14,032 nucleotides of DNA from Sphingomonas sp. CCH9-E2 (GCF_001557215.1 NZ_LSJM01000201.1:1-14032), one strand, 5' to 3'. Numbered from the stretch's first letter, positions 1 through 7,653 are shown. Notes: a model not told the origin generated them from the sequence alone. Made by a program: numbers and translations.

Positions 1-485
1 CCGCGTCGTTCCGCCGCACGCGACCAGAGGTAACCGCCGATCAGTGCTGCCCACATCCACACATCGATGATGAAAATGCTGTCGCCGTGATACCAGGTCG
101 ATGCAAAGGGTTCGAGGAGCCGTACCCCGTAATTGTTCAGCCAGTCGAACGCCGGATGGCTGAGCGTCCCGATGAACGCGAGCAGCAACAAATGCCACGG
201 TCGCACCGGCGCGCGCGCCTCGGGCCGCTTGCCCCGCCGCGCCTGCCACCGGTCGAACCCGATCATGATCGCGGTCAGCAGTACCGGCAGCACCAGCATC
301 GCGATCGGCCCATGCGTCAGCCCGCGCCGCATCTCCAGCGACTGGATGCCATAGACGGTGCAGGCCGCGTCCAGATCGGGGATATTCGCCGCGATGATCA
401 GCGTCGGCATGCCCAGGCCCGACAGCTTCTTCAGCCCCGCCTGCCCCAGCGCAGCACCGATCATGCTGTGTGTCAGATTGTCCAT
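1..485 (-). CDS. Metal-dependent hydrolase-like inner-membrane protein (DUF457/YdjM type), C-terminus cut by window edge
   Basis: Reading the minus strand from the ATG at 485 gives 161 uninterrupted codons up to the left edge, so the C-terminal part is missing. The protein opens MDNLTHSMIGAALGQAGL, which resembles the DUF457/YdjM family of inner-membrane putative metal-dependent hydrolases. His and Asp residues fall in the family's typical places: H6, the NIPDLD segment (D37, D39), RGLTHGP (H58), SHPAFDWLNNYG (H110, D114), then D135 and D141. Hydrophobic stretches at about 60-77, 98-108 and 137-154 suggest membrane segments. The start lies 10 bases after the korB stop with no strong Shine-Dalgarno sequence, so translation is probably coupled to korB. 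The biochemical substrate of this family is not established. The family call is from memory of motifs; a link to KorAB function is not supported by anything beyond the arrangement. Confidence 0.8.
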   Translation of the reverse strand, partial: MDNLTHSMIGAALGQAGLKKLSGLGMPTLIIAANIPDLDAACTVYGIQSLEMRRGLTHGPIAMLVLPVLLTAIMIGFDRWQARRGKRPEARAPVRPWHLLLLAFIGTLSHPAFDWLNNYGVRLLEPFASTWYHGDSIFIIDVWMWAALIGGYLWSRAAERR

Positions 486-495
486 GAACCAGCCG

Positions 496-1521
496 CTATG
501 CGGTGCGCGGTTCCTTGTCCACCTGCCAGGTCTGGCCCTTGCTGACGAGCTTTTGCAGGTCGGCGACCTTGCCCTCGCTCACCGCCGCATTCTGCGCGAC
601 GACCGCGCTTTCGAAGGTCGGCGCGGGATCGTCATAGATCACGCCCAGCGCCATCGGGAACGGCCCGAACGGCATCTCGACCAGCAGATGCGCGAGCATC
701 CGGTTGGTCACGTCATGCACCAGCACAGCCGATGCATCGCCATCGACCACATCGACGACCTTCAGCGTCAGGCTTCCGGTATCGAGCGCCAGCCCCTTGG
801 TCCCGCCCGCGAACAGCATCGGCTGCCCATGCTCGACCCACAGCTGGTGCCCGGCATTCGCCTTGTCGGTGAAAGACGCGAAGACATCCGCGTTATAGAC
901 GATGCAATTCTGGAAAATCTCGACGAACGCCGCGCCCTTGTGCGCGTGCGCGGCCTTGAGCAGTGCGGGCAGATTTTTGTTCACATCGATCCCGCGCGCA
1001 ATGAAGCGCGCGCCGCTGCCCAGAGCGAACGCGCATGGCTTGGCCGGATGATCGACCGATCCGAACGGGGTAGAGGGCGACCGCGTCCCCTCCCGGCTCG
1101 TCGGCGAATATTGACCCTTAGTCAGCCCGTAAATCTCGTTGTTGAACAACAGGATCTGGCAATCGAGGTTGCGGCGCAGCAGGTGCATGGTGTGATTGCC
1201 GCCGATCGACAGCCCATCGCCATCCCCGGTGATGATCCACACGTCCAGCTCGGGATTGGCCAGCTTCACCCCCGTCGCCACCGCCGGCGCACGGCCATGG
1301 ATGGTGTGGAAGCCGTATGTTTCCATATAATAGGGGAAACGCGACGAGCAGCCGATTCCGCTGACGAACACCGTCGTCTCCGGCGTCGCGCCGATCTCCG
1401 GCATCGTCCGCTGCACCGCCTTCAGGATCGCATAGTCGCCGCAGCCGGGGCACCAGCGGACCTCCTGGTCGGTCTCCCAATCCTTCGGCGTCGAGGGGCG
1501 GATGGTAGTGATCTCGTTCAT
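496..1521 (-). CDS. korB: 2-oxoacid:ferredoxin oxidoreductase beta subunit (KorB-like)
   Basis: The 341-residue product is the thiamine-diphosphate-binding beta subunit of a two-subunit 2-oxoacid:acceptor oxidoreductase, which oxidatively decarboxylates a 2-oxoacid with CoA to an acyl-CoA and passes electrons to ferredoxin or a similar acceptor. The TPP/Mg motif is clear at residues 99-110 (GDGDGLSIGGNH), followed by NNEIYGLTKGQYSP at 127-140. Four cysteines fit the single 4Fe-4S cluster of two-subunit enzymes: C24 and C27 in CPGCGDY, C58, and C206 in FQNCIVYN. The start overlaps the korA stop (ATGA at 1518-1521) and has a perfect AGGAGG ribosome site at 1529-1534, 7 bases upstream. 2-Oxoglutarate is the usual substrate in aerobic proteobacteria, but pyruvate or another 2-oxoacid cannot be excluded from sequence alone. 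No ferredoxin gene lies next to it. Confidence 0.93.
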   Translation of the reverse strand: MNEITTIRPSTPKDWETDQEVRWCPGCGDYAILKAVQRTMPEIGATPETTVFVSGIGCSSRFPYYMETYGFHTIHGRAPAVATGVKLANPELDVWIITGDGDGLSIGGNHTMHLLRRNLDCQILLFNNEIYGLTKGQYSPTSREGTRSPSTPFGSVDHPAKPCAFALGSGARFIARGIDVNKNLPALLKAAHAHKGAAFVEIFQNCIVYNADVFASFTDKANAGHQLWVEHGQPMLFAGGTKGLALDTGSLTLKVVDVVDGDASAVLVHDVTNRMLAHLLVEMPFGPFPMALGVIYDDPAPTFESAVVAQNAAVSEGKVADLQKLVSKGQTWQVDKEPRTA

Positions 1522-3395
1522 GCCAAAGCCTCCTCGATCGCCGCCTCGATCTCATGGATTCGGAACGGCTGACCCGACACCTTGTTCAATGGCCTGGCGT
1601 CGACAAGATATTGATCGCGCAGCAAGGTCTTGAGCTGCCCGGTGTTCATCTCGGGCACCAACACCTTCTCGTAACCCTTCAGCAAATCACCCAAATTCGC
1701 CGGCAGCGGCCAGATATGGCGGACATGGATGTGCGACACGTCCAGCCCCTTGCGCCGCGCCCTCCGCACGGCCTGGGTGATCGGGCCATAGGTCGATCCC
1801 CACCCGACGACGGCCAGCTTCCCGCCCGCTTCGCCCTGCTCGATCTCCTGATCCGGCACCGCGATCCCGGCGATCTTCGCCTGGCGCGTGTCGGTCATCG
1901 TCTGGTGGGTGGCGGGAGCATAATCGATATTGCCCGTCCCCGGCGCCTTCTCGATCCCGCCGATGCGGTGGAGCAGCCCCGGCGTCCCCGGCTTGACCCA
2001 TGGCCGCGCCAGCTTCTCGTTGCGGGCATAGGGCAGGAATTTCTGACCCTCAGGCGGCGGCTCAGTGCGGAATTCCACCGGGAATGGCGCATAATCGCCC
2101 ATGTCCGGCACCTTCCACGGCTCGGCGGCATTCTGCAGATAGCCGTCGGTCAGCAGCATCACCGGGGTCATATATTGCGTCGCGATCCGCACCGCCTCGA
2201 TCGCCACGTCGAAACAATCGGCGGCAGAGCGCGCGGCGATCACCGGCACCGGGGCATCGCCATTGCGGCCATAGACCGCCTGATACAGGTCCGACTGCTC
2301 GGTCTTGGTCGGCAGCCCCGTCGACGGCCCGCCGCGCTGGGCATTGACAATCACCAGCGGCAATTCGGTCATGATCGCCAGGCCGATCGCCTCGGTCTTC
2401 AGCGCGATCCCCGGCCCCGACGAACAGGTGACGCCCAGCGACCCGGCATAGGACGCCCCGATGGCGGAGGCTACCGCCGCAATCTCGTCCTCGGCCTGAA
2501 ATGTCGTGACCCCGAACTCCTTCAACCGCGCCAAATGGTGCAGGATCGCGCTCGCCGGGGTGATCGGGTAACCGCCATAAAAGAGCTTGAGGTTCGCCAG
2601 CTGCGCCCCAGCGACAAGCCCCATGCTGATCGCATCCGCGCCCGTCACCGTGCGGTACAGCCCCGGCTCCACCGGCGCGGCGGGCACATGCATCTGCCCG
2701 ATCCCCAGCGCGCCCAGCTCCGCCGTCTCACCATAGGCATGGCCGGCATTGAGCGCAGCGATATTCGCCTCGGCCAGCTCGGGCGCCTTGGCGAACTTGG
2801 CCTTGAGCCAGTCCACCAGCGGCCCGCGCTCGCGGTCGAACATCCACAGCGCCAGCCCCAGCGTCCACATATTCTTGCAGCGCAGCGCCTCCTTGTTGCC
2901 CAGCCCGAACGGCTTCACGGCATCCAGCGTCAGCTGCGAGATATTGAGCTTGAGCAGCTGCCATTTGGCGAGGCTGTCGTCCTCCAGCGGGTTCGCGGCG
3001 TATTTCGCCTTGTCGAGGTTGCGCTTGTTGAACTCGCCTTCATCCGCGATGATCAGCCCGCCGGGCTTCAGGTCGCCGACATTGGTCTTGAGCGCCGCCG
3101 GGTTCATCGCGACCAGCACATCCGGCGCATCGCCGGCCGTCTCGATCGCCGCCGACCCGAAGTTGATCTGGAAGGCGGAGACCCCGAACAACGTCCCCTG
3201 CGGCGCACGGATTTCGGCGGGGAAATCGGGGAAGGTGGCGAGGTCGTTGCCCGCCAGCGCGGTCGACAGGGTGAATTGCCCCCCGGTCAGCTGCATCCCG
3301 TCGCCGCTGTCTCCGGCAAATCGGACGACCACCGCTTCGGGCGGCGGATTGGCGGAAGCCTCTTCGGGCGTGACCTGATGGGCGGCTGTGGCCAT
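1518..3395 (-). CDS. korA: 2-oxoacid:acceptor oxidoreductase alpha subunit (KorA-like, fused gamma-alpha)
   Basis: The 625-residue protein is the larger partner of KorB. Residues about 20-200 form the gamma-type domain (VVRFAGDSGDGMQLTGGQF near the start). Residues about 250-625 form the pyrimidine-binding and transketolase-C-like part. The signature YPITP is at 276-280 and GGPSTGLPT at 355-363; both are typical of the fused alpha subunit of two-subunit 2-oxoacid:ferredoxin oxidoreductases, where they line the substrate and CoA site. Length matches the family. The start at 3395 is supported by AGGAAGAG at 3401-3408, 5 bases upstream. It is first in a korA-korB-membrane protein operon and overlaps korB by four bases. 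A candidate promoter, a 14-base palindrome and a leader hairpin lie just upstream. Confidence 0.93.
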   Translation of the reverse strand: MATAAHQVTPEEASANPPPEAVVVRFAGDSGDGMQLTGGQFTLSTALAGNDLATFPDFPAEIRAPQGTLFGVSAFQINFGSAAIETAGDAPDVLVAMNPAALKTNVGDLKPGGLIIADEGEFNKRNLDKAKYAANPLEDDSLAKWQLLKLNISQLTLDAVKPFGLGNKEALRCKNMWTLGLALWMFDRERGPLVDWLKAKFAKAPELAEANIAALNAGHAYGETAELGALGIGQMHVPAAPVEPGLYRTVTGADAISMGLVAGAQLANLKLFYGGYPITPASAILHHLARLKEFGVTTFQAEDEIAAVASAIGASYAGSLGVTCSSGPGIALKTEAIGLAIMTELPLVIVNAQRGGPSTGLPTKTEQSDLYQAVYGRNGDAPVPVIAARSAADCFDVAIEAVRIATQYMTPVMLLTDGYLQNAAEPWKVPDMGDYAPFPVEFRTEPPPEGQKFLPYARNEKLARPWVKPGTPGLLHRIGGIEKAPGTGNIDYAPATHQTMTDTRQAKIAGIAVPDQEIEQGEAGGKLAVVGWGSTYGPITQAVRRARRKGLDVSHIHVRHIWPLPANLGDLLKGYEKVLVPEMNTGQLKTLLRDQYLVDARPLNKVSGQPFRIHEIEAAIEEALA

Positions 3396-3419
3396 TCAGT
3401 CTCTTCCTGCAATGTCATC

Positions 3420-3437
3420 CCGTCCTCTGCGGGACGG
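3420..3437 (-). promoter_or_regulatory. Hairpin in the korA leader
   Basis: The arms CCGTCC (3420-3425) and GGACGG (3432-3437) pair perfectly around a 6-base loop, 11 bases upstream of the korA Shine-Dalgarno sequence. It would sit in the 5' leader of the korA transcript. No poly-T run follows, so it is not a clear terminator. It could be a leader structure or a remnant of a dispersed repeat. Confidence 0.4.
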
Positions 3438-3447
3438 TATGAAGGCA

Positions 3448-3475
3448 AGGTTAGAAGGATGGCGCGCGGTTGCAA
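3448..3475 (-). promoter_or_regulatory. Candidate sigma-70-like promoter of korAB
   Basis: On the minus strand TTGCAA (3470-3475) and TAACCT (3448-3453) are separated by 16 bases. This would place transcription start near 3441 and leave a leader of about 45 bases before korA. The -35 candidate lies in the centre of the palindrome at 3466-3479. The match is by eye only. Confidence 0.3.
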
Positions 3476-3479
3476 CCGC
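3466..3479. promoter_or_regulatory. Perfect 14-base palindrome upstream of korA (possible operator)
   Basis: GCGGTTGCAACCGC equals its own reverse complement over all 14 bases. It lies in the 89-base gap between the deacetylase-like gene stop (3485) and the korA start, and overlaps the candidate -35 hexamer. A dimeric repressor site is the simplest reading. As a hairpin it would have only a 5-bp stem with no U-tract, so a terminator role is less likely. No regulator gene is present in the window. Confidence 0.45.
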
Positions 3480-3484
3480 TTCTT

Positions 3485-4375
3485 TTAGGGTGCCCTGCCC
3501 AACGCCAGGATCGACGCGACATGCCGCGCCGACACCTCCATTGCGTCGAGCCCGTACCCCCCGCCCAGCGCGCTCGCGAGCGGCAGCCCATGCCGCCGCG
3601 CCAGCCCCGCGATCCAGCTGTCGCGCACGACCAGCCCGTCGCGGCTCAGCCCCAACCGCCCCAGCCGGTCGCCCTCCCACGGATCGACCCCGGCCTGATA
3701 CAGCAGGATGGTCGGCGCGAACGCATTGACCAGCCCCGGCAGGCTGGCGCTTAGCGCCTCCATATAGCCAGCATCATCCACCCCGTCGGGCAGCGCGACG
3801 TCCAACGTCGAACGCGCTTTGCGCACCGGGAAGTTCTTCTCGGCATGGATCGAATAGGTCGCGATATCGGTGCGCCCCGCCGTCAGCGCGGCGGTACCGT
3901 CGCCCTGATGCACGTCGCAATCGACGATCAGCACCCGCTCCCCCTCCTCAGCCAGCCGATGCGCGGCGATGGCAAGGTCGTTGAACACACAAAAGCCCGC
4001 CCCGGTCGCGTGCAGCGCATGGTGGCTGCCCCCGGCGGTATTGGCGGCAAAGCCAACACGCTGCGCGATCTTCGCCGCGGCATAAGTGCCGCCCGGCACC
4101 GCCAACGCCCGCGCCGCCACCTCCGGCGTCACCGGAAACCCGATCCGCCGCTCCTTCTCACGCGGCACCCGCGTCTCGATCACCTCGGCGACATAATCGG
4201 GATCGTGCACCGCCTCGATCCAGTCGCGCGGCATCATGTCGGGTTCATGCCATTCCAGCGTATCGCCCAGATCGCGCAGCAAGTCGCGGACCAGCCCGTT
4301 CTTGTTCCACTGATACTGGCTGCGCGCGGGCGCGGGCGCGACATAGAGCGGGTGGTGGACGACGGCGATGGGCAC
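3485..4375 (-). CDS. Histone deacetylase-superfamily hydrolase
   Basis: The 296-residue protein has the arginase/deacetylase fold signatures of zinc-dependent deacetylases: the tandem active-site histidines in GGSHHALHATGAGFCVFND (H118, H119), the zinc ligands in DCDVHQGDG (D154, H156) and YQAGVDPWEGD (D231), and the catalytic-tyrosine region GGGYG (Y274). All expected catalytic residues are present, so it is probably active. Bacterial members remove acetyl or other acyl groups from small molecules or proteins; the substrate here is unknown. Length fits the short single-domain bacterial/class IV-like group better than the longer acetylpolyamine amidohydrolases. The start is GTG at 4375: an in-frame TGA lies two codons upstream, and GGGGAGGA sits 7 bases before it. 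That ribosome site is the arm of a repeat-element hairpin, see 4384-4501. Confidence 0.9.
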   Translation of the reverse strand: MPIAVVHHPLYVAPAPARSQYQWNKNGLVRDLLRDLGDTLEWHEPDMMPRDWIEAVHDPDYVAEVIETRVPREKERRIGFPVTPEVAARALAVPGGTYAAAKIAQRVGFAANTAGGSHHALHATGAGFCVFNDLAIAAHRLAEEGERVLIVDCDVHQGDGTAALTAGRTDIATYSIHAEKNFPVRKARSTLDVALPDGVDDAGYMEALSASLPGLVNAFAPTILLYQAGVDPWEGDRLGRLGLSRDGLVVRDSWIAGLARRHGLPLASALGGGYGLDAMEVSARHVASILALGRAP

Positions 4376-4382
4376 GGCTCAA

Positions 4383-4402
4383 TCCTCCCCTGCGAGGGGA
4401 GG
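4383..4402 (-). promoter_or_regulatory. Ribosome binding site inside a hairpin arm, for the deacetylase-like gene
   Basis: On the minus strand GGGGAGGA (4383-4390) is 7 bases from the GTG start at 4375. Its GGGGAGG pairs perfectly over 7 bp with CCTCCCC (4396-4402) across a 5-base loop. If the hairpin forms in the mRNA, it would hide the ribosome site. Confidence 0.55.
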
Positions 4403-4501
4403 TGGCATCGCGTAGCGATGACGGAGGGGTGTCGCGCTATCGAAAGGGGGACACCCCTCCACCACGCCTTCGGCGCGGTCCCCCTCCCCTTTCAGGGGAG
4501 G
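4384..4501. repeat. Palindromic intergenic repeat element A (MITE-like, about 118 bases)
   Basis: Both ends are matching hairpins: CCTCCCC/GGGGAGG at 4384-4390/4396-4402 and at 4483-4489/4495-4501. Inside, GGAGGGGTGTC (4423-4433) is the exact reverse complement of 4450-4460. Each half also has a small internal hairpin with different sequence but the same fold: ATCGC-GTA-GCGAT (4407-4419) and CGCC-TTC-GGCG (4465-4475). The whole can fold as one long imperfect palindrome or as a row of hairpins. It encodes nothing recognisable and occupies most of the 155-base gap between the deacetylase-like gene and the ABC-F gene. A similar plan is seen at 10125-10262. A small non-autonomous mobile element or REP/BIME-like unit is the inferred nature. 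Confidence 0.7.
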
Positions 4502-4530
4502 AATGAAATGGCTGTCGATCCGCGCATCCC

Positions 4531-6402
4531 TCAAGCCGCCAACGCCTCCAGCGCCTCCTGCGCCTCCATCCACGCCGTCTCCGCCGCCTCGATCCCTTTC
4601 ACCACCACGCCGCGCTGCTTCATCAACTCGGTCATGGTCAGCTTCGCGAGATCGGGCGCAGCGCTGGCGGGATCGAACATCGCCCGGTCAATCGCGCTCA
4701 GCTTTTCCTGCAACCTGGTCAGCTCCGCCTCCGCCGCCTTGGCGACCTTGCGCATCGCATTGCCCTTCTCGCGCGCCTCGGCCGCCTCGCGCCGCGCATC
4801 CTTGCGGTTGACGCCGCCCTTGGTGCCACCCTCGCCCTTCGGCTCCTTGGCCAGCACGAACGCGATGTAATCCTCGATGCTCCCGTCGAACGGCTTCGCC
4901 GTCCCGCCATCGACCAGAACCAGCCGGTCGGCGGTCATCTCGATCATGTGCCGGTCATGGCTGACGATCACGACACAGCCCTGATAGGCGGTCAGCGCCT
5001 GAATCAGCGCCTCACGCGAGTCGACATCGAGGTGGTTGGTCGGCTCGTCGAGGATCAGCATATGCGGCGCGTCGCGGGTGATCAGCGCCAGCGCCAGCCG
5101 CGCGCGCTCCCCGCCCGACAGCTTGCCGACCTGCGTCAGCGCCTTGTCACCGGCAAAGCCGAACCGGCCCAGCTGCGCGCGCACCGCGGCGGGCTTCTCG
5201 CCATCCATCAACCGCTGCATATGGTCGTACGGCGTCTCGTCGCTGTGCAGTTCCTCGACCTGATACTGGGTGAAGTATCCCACCCGCATCTTAGCCGACG
5301 CCGCCTTCTCGCCATCCAGCGGCGTCAGCTGCGCCGCCAGCAGCCGCGCCAGCGTCGTCTTGCCATTGCCGTTGCGGCCCAGCAACGCGATGCGGTCGTC
5401 GGGATCGATGCGCAGGTTCAGCCGCGACAGGATCGGCGTCCCGTCATAGCCGACACTGGCATGGTCGAGCGTGATCAGCGGCGGGCGCAGCTGGTCGGGA
5501 TCGGGAAAGCCGAACGCCAGCGTCGGATCGTCGACCACCGCCGCAATCGGCTGCATCCGCGCCAACGCCTTGGCGCGCGACTGCGCCTGCTTCGCGGTCG
5601 ATGCGCGGGCCGAATTGCGCGCGACATAATCCTGCAGCTTCGCGCGTTCGGCCAGCTGCTTCTCGCGCGCTGCCGCCTGCTGCGCCTGCCGCTCGGCCTT
5701 TTGCCGCTCGAACTGGTCGTAGCCGCCGGGATAGAGCGTCAGCTTGCCCTTATCGAGATGCAGGATGTGGTCGACGACATTGTTGAGGAAATCCCGCTCA
5801 TGGCTGACGATCACGATCGTCGCGGGGTAGGAAATCAGGAAATCCTCGAGCCACAGCACCGCTTCGAGGTCGAGGTGGTTCGACGGTTCGTCGAGCAGCA
5901 ACAGGTCCGGCTGACTGAACAGCAATGCCGCCAGCGCAACGCGCATCCGCCACCCGCCCGAAAAACTGTCGAGCGGACGGTGCTGCGCCTCCTCGTCAAA
6001 GCCAAGGCCGACCAGGATCCGCGCCGCGCGCGACGGCGCGGTATAGGCGTCGATCGCCCCAAGCCGCTCGTGAATCTCGCCCAGCCGGTCGGGGTCTTCG
6101 AGCCCCTCGGCCTCCGCCATCAGCGCCGCCCGCTCGGTATCGGCGGCCAGCACCGTCTCGAACGGCGTGGTCTTTCCAGCCGGTGCTTCCTGCGCGACAT
6201 AGCCGATCCGCGCGCCACGCGGCATGTCGGCGCTGCCTTCATCGGGGTCGATCTGCCCGGCGATTACCTTGACCAGCGTCGACTTGCCCGCGCCGTTCCG
6301 TCCGACCAGCCCGATCCGCCCACGCGGCGGCAATGCCGCACTGGCGCGGTCGATGATCGTGCGCCCGCCCAGGCGGACGGTGATGGCGGAAAGGTTCAGC
6401 AT
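4531..6402 (-). CDS. ABC-F family ATPase (duplicated nucleotide-binding domains)
   Basis: The 623-residue soluble protein has two ABC ATPase domains and no membrane segment, the layout of ABC-F proteins that act on the ribosome (EttA/Uup/YheS type). Domain 1 has Walker A GRNGAGKST (34-42), signature SFSGGW (146-151) and Walker B DEPSNHLD (171-178). The charged inter-domain linker at about 222-285 is rich in Gln, Lys and Arg. Domain 2 has Walker A GRNGNGKTT (342-350), signature LSGGE (428-432) and LDEPTNHLD (451-459). A C-terminal coiled-coil-like tail at about 534-575 and 595-620 resembles Uup/YheS proteins. The exact subgroup is uncertain, and a role in antibiotic resistance cannot be inferred. 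The start at 6402 has a weak ribosome site. It follows the decarboxylase gene by only 28 bases, so the two may be co-transcribed. Confidence 0.94.
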   Translation of the reverse strand: MLNLSAITVRLGGRTIIDRASAALPPRGRIGLVGRNGAGKSTLVKVIAGQIDPDEGSADMPRGARIGYVAQEAPAGKTTPFETVLAADTERAALMAEAEGLEDPDRLGEIHERLGAIDAYTAPSRAARILVGLGFDEEAQHRPLDSFSGGWRMRVALAALLFSQPDLLLLDEPSNHLDLEAVLWLEDFLISYPATIVIVSHERDFLNNVVDHILHLDKGKLTLYPGGYDQFERQKAERQAQQAAAREKQLAERAKLQDYVARNSARASTAKQAQSRAKALARMQPIAAVVDDPTLAFGFPDPDQLRPPLITLDHASVGYDGTPILSRLNLRIDPDDRIALLGRNGNGKTTLARLLAAQLTPLDGEKAASAKMRVGYFTQYQVEELHSDETPYDHMQRLMDGEKPAAVRAQLGRFGFAGDKALTQVGKLSGGERARLALALITRDAPHMLILDEPTNHLDVDSREALIQALTAYQGCVVIVSHDRHMIEMTADRLVLVDGGTAKPFDGSIEDYIAFVLAKEPKGEGGTKGGVNRKDARREAAEAREKGNAMRKVAKAAEAELTRLQEKLSAIDRAMFDPASAAPDLAKLTMTELMKQRGVVVKGIEAAETAWMEAQEALEALAA

Positions 6403-6430
6403 GGCGGCGCGCCTAGCACCGCCACCCGAT

Positions 6431-7627
6431 TCAGGAAAGCCGCCCCTCGAAATCTGCGTAACCGAAGCTCTTCACGATCCGCAGATCGTCGGTCCGGCTG
6501 TCCCACAACGCGATGCTCGGCAGCGGGACGCCGTTGAACGTCGTCGTCTTGACCATCGAATAATGCGCCTGATCGAGGAACGCGAAGCGCTGCCCCGGCA
6601 CCGGCCATTCCGGAAAGCGGAAATCGCCGAGGATATCGCCAGCCAGACACGACGGCCCGCCCAGCCGCACCAGCACTTCGCCCTCTTCGCCCAGCATCGC
6701 CGGGCGGTACGGCGCCTCGATCACGTCGGGCATGTGGCAGGTAGCGGAGATATCGACCACGCCGATCGGCATGCCGTTGGTGAAGACATCGACGAACTCG
6801 CCGACCAGAATCCCGGTATCCAGCGCGATCGCCTCGCCCGGCTCCAGGATCACCTCCAGACCCGTCTCCTCGCGCACTTGGCGGAGGAAATCGACCAGAT
6901 CGTCGCGCTGGTAATCGGCGCGGGTGATATGATGCCCGCCGCCGAAATTAAGCCATTTCAGCTGCCCGAAATAGGGCTCCAGCCGCGGCTTCAGTGCTTC
7001 CCAGGTCCGGCGCAGCGGCGGAAAATCCTGTTCGCATAGCGAATGGACATGGATGCCGTCCACACCCTCCAGATGCTCGGCATGAAGCTGGTCGGCGGGA
7101 AAACCGAGCCGCGAATGCGGCTGGGCGGGGTCGTATTTCTGGACCTCACCCTCGCTATGCATGGGGTTGAGGCGCAGCCCGACCTCGAATTTCTCACCCC
7201 GCGCCCGCGCCGCCGCCAGCTCGCTCTTCATCGCGGTATGCTGAAACGGGGTGTTGAAGATCACATGGTCGGAAATCGCGCAGACCTCCGCCATGTCCGA
7301 TTTTTTATAGCCCGAACAATAGGTTGCGATCTCACCATGATAATGGCTCTTCGCCAGCCGCGCTTCCCACAGGCCCGACGTCGCCACTCCGTCGAGATAT
7401 TTGCCCACCAGATCGCCCAGCGACCACATCGAAAACGCCTTGAGCGCCAGCAGGATCTTCACCCCCGCGCGGTCGCGGACATCGGCGATGGTCTGCAGAT
7501 TGCGCTCCACCGCCGCCGCATCGACGACAAAGCACGGCGACGGCACGCGCGACAGGTCGAACCCGGCGAACGCACCCGGATCACCGGCCTTGGTGGACAT
7601 GACGGGCGACGCAGCGCGGGTTTCCAT
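6431..7627 (-). CDS. nspC: Carboxynorspermidine/carboxyspermidine decarboxylase
   Basis: The 398-residue protein is a PLP-dependent fold-III decarboxylase that converts carboxyspermidine (or carboxynorspermidine) to spermidine (or norspermidine), the last step of the aspartate-semialdehyde polyamine route. Visible features are the PLP lysine region LLALKAFSMWSLG (K63), CSGYKKSD at 104-111, HVHSLCEQDF at 193-202, the phosphate-binding NFGGGHH (227-233), EPGEA (262-266) and the C-terminal catalytic GPSCLAGD (C327). The start at 7627 has GGGGAAG close upstream. A later Met at residue 10 (MSTKAG) aligns better with shorter homologues but has no ribosome site. Its partner dehydrogenase is directly upstream (7801-9006). 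Which diamine is used (putrescine or 1,3-diaminopropane) cannot be told from sequence; spermidine is the more likely product in alphaproteobacteria. Confidence 0.92.
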   Translation of the reverse strand: METRAASPVMSTKAGDPGAFAGFDLSRVPSPCFVVDAAAVERNLQTIADVRDRAGVKILLALKAFSMWSLGDLVGKYLDGVATSGLWEARLAKSHYHGEIATYCSGYKKSDMAEVCAISDHVIFNTPFQHTAMKSELAAARARGEKFEVGLRLNPMHSEGEVQKYDPAQPHSRLGFPADQLHAEHLEGVDGIHVHSLCEQDFPPLRRTWEALKPRLEPYFGQLKWLNFGGGHHITRADYQRDDLVDFLRQVREETGLEVILEPGEAIALDTGILVGEFVDVFTNGMPIGVVDISATCHMPDVIEAPYRPAMLGEEGEVLVRLGGPSCLAGDILGDFRFPEWPVPGQRFAFLDQAHYSMVKTTTFNGVPLPSIALWDSRTDDLRIVKSFGYADFEGRLS

Positions 7628-7653
7628 TACACTTCCCCAGATTGAGGCATTCC

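Noticed and set aside
1554..3488. A long plus-strand open frame of 644 codons opposite korA.
   Set aside because: Its arginine- and proline-rich product has no family features and lies antisense to a clearly conserved gene; such frames are common in high-GC DNA.
4503..4811. Plus-strand frame starting directly after the GGGGAGGA at the right end of element A.
   Set aside because: It has a good-looking ribosome site, but it lies antisense to the ABC-F C-terminus and is a proline/serine/arginine-rich low-complexity frame.
4948..6537. A 529-codon plus-strand frame opposite the ABC-F gene.
   Set aside because: Antisense shadow of two well-supported ATPase domains, with a low-complexity Arg/Gln/Leu composition.
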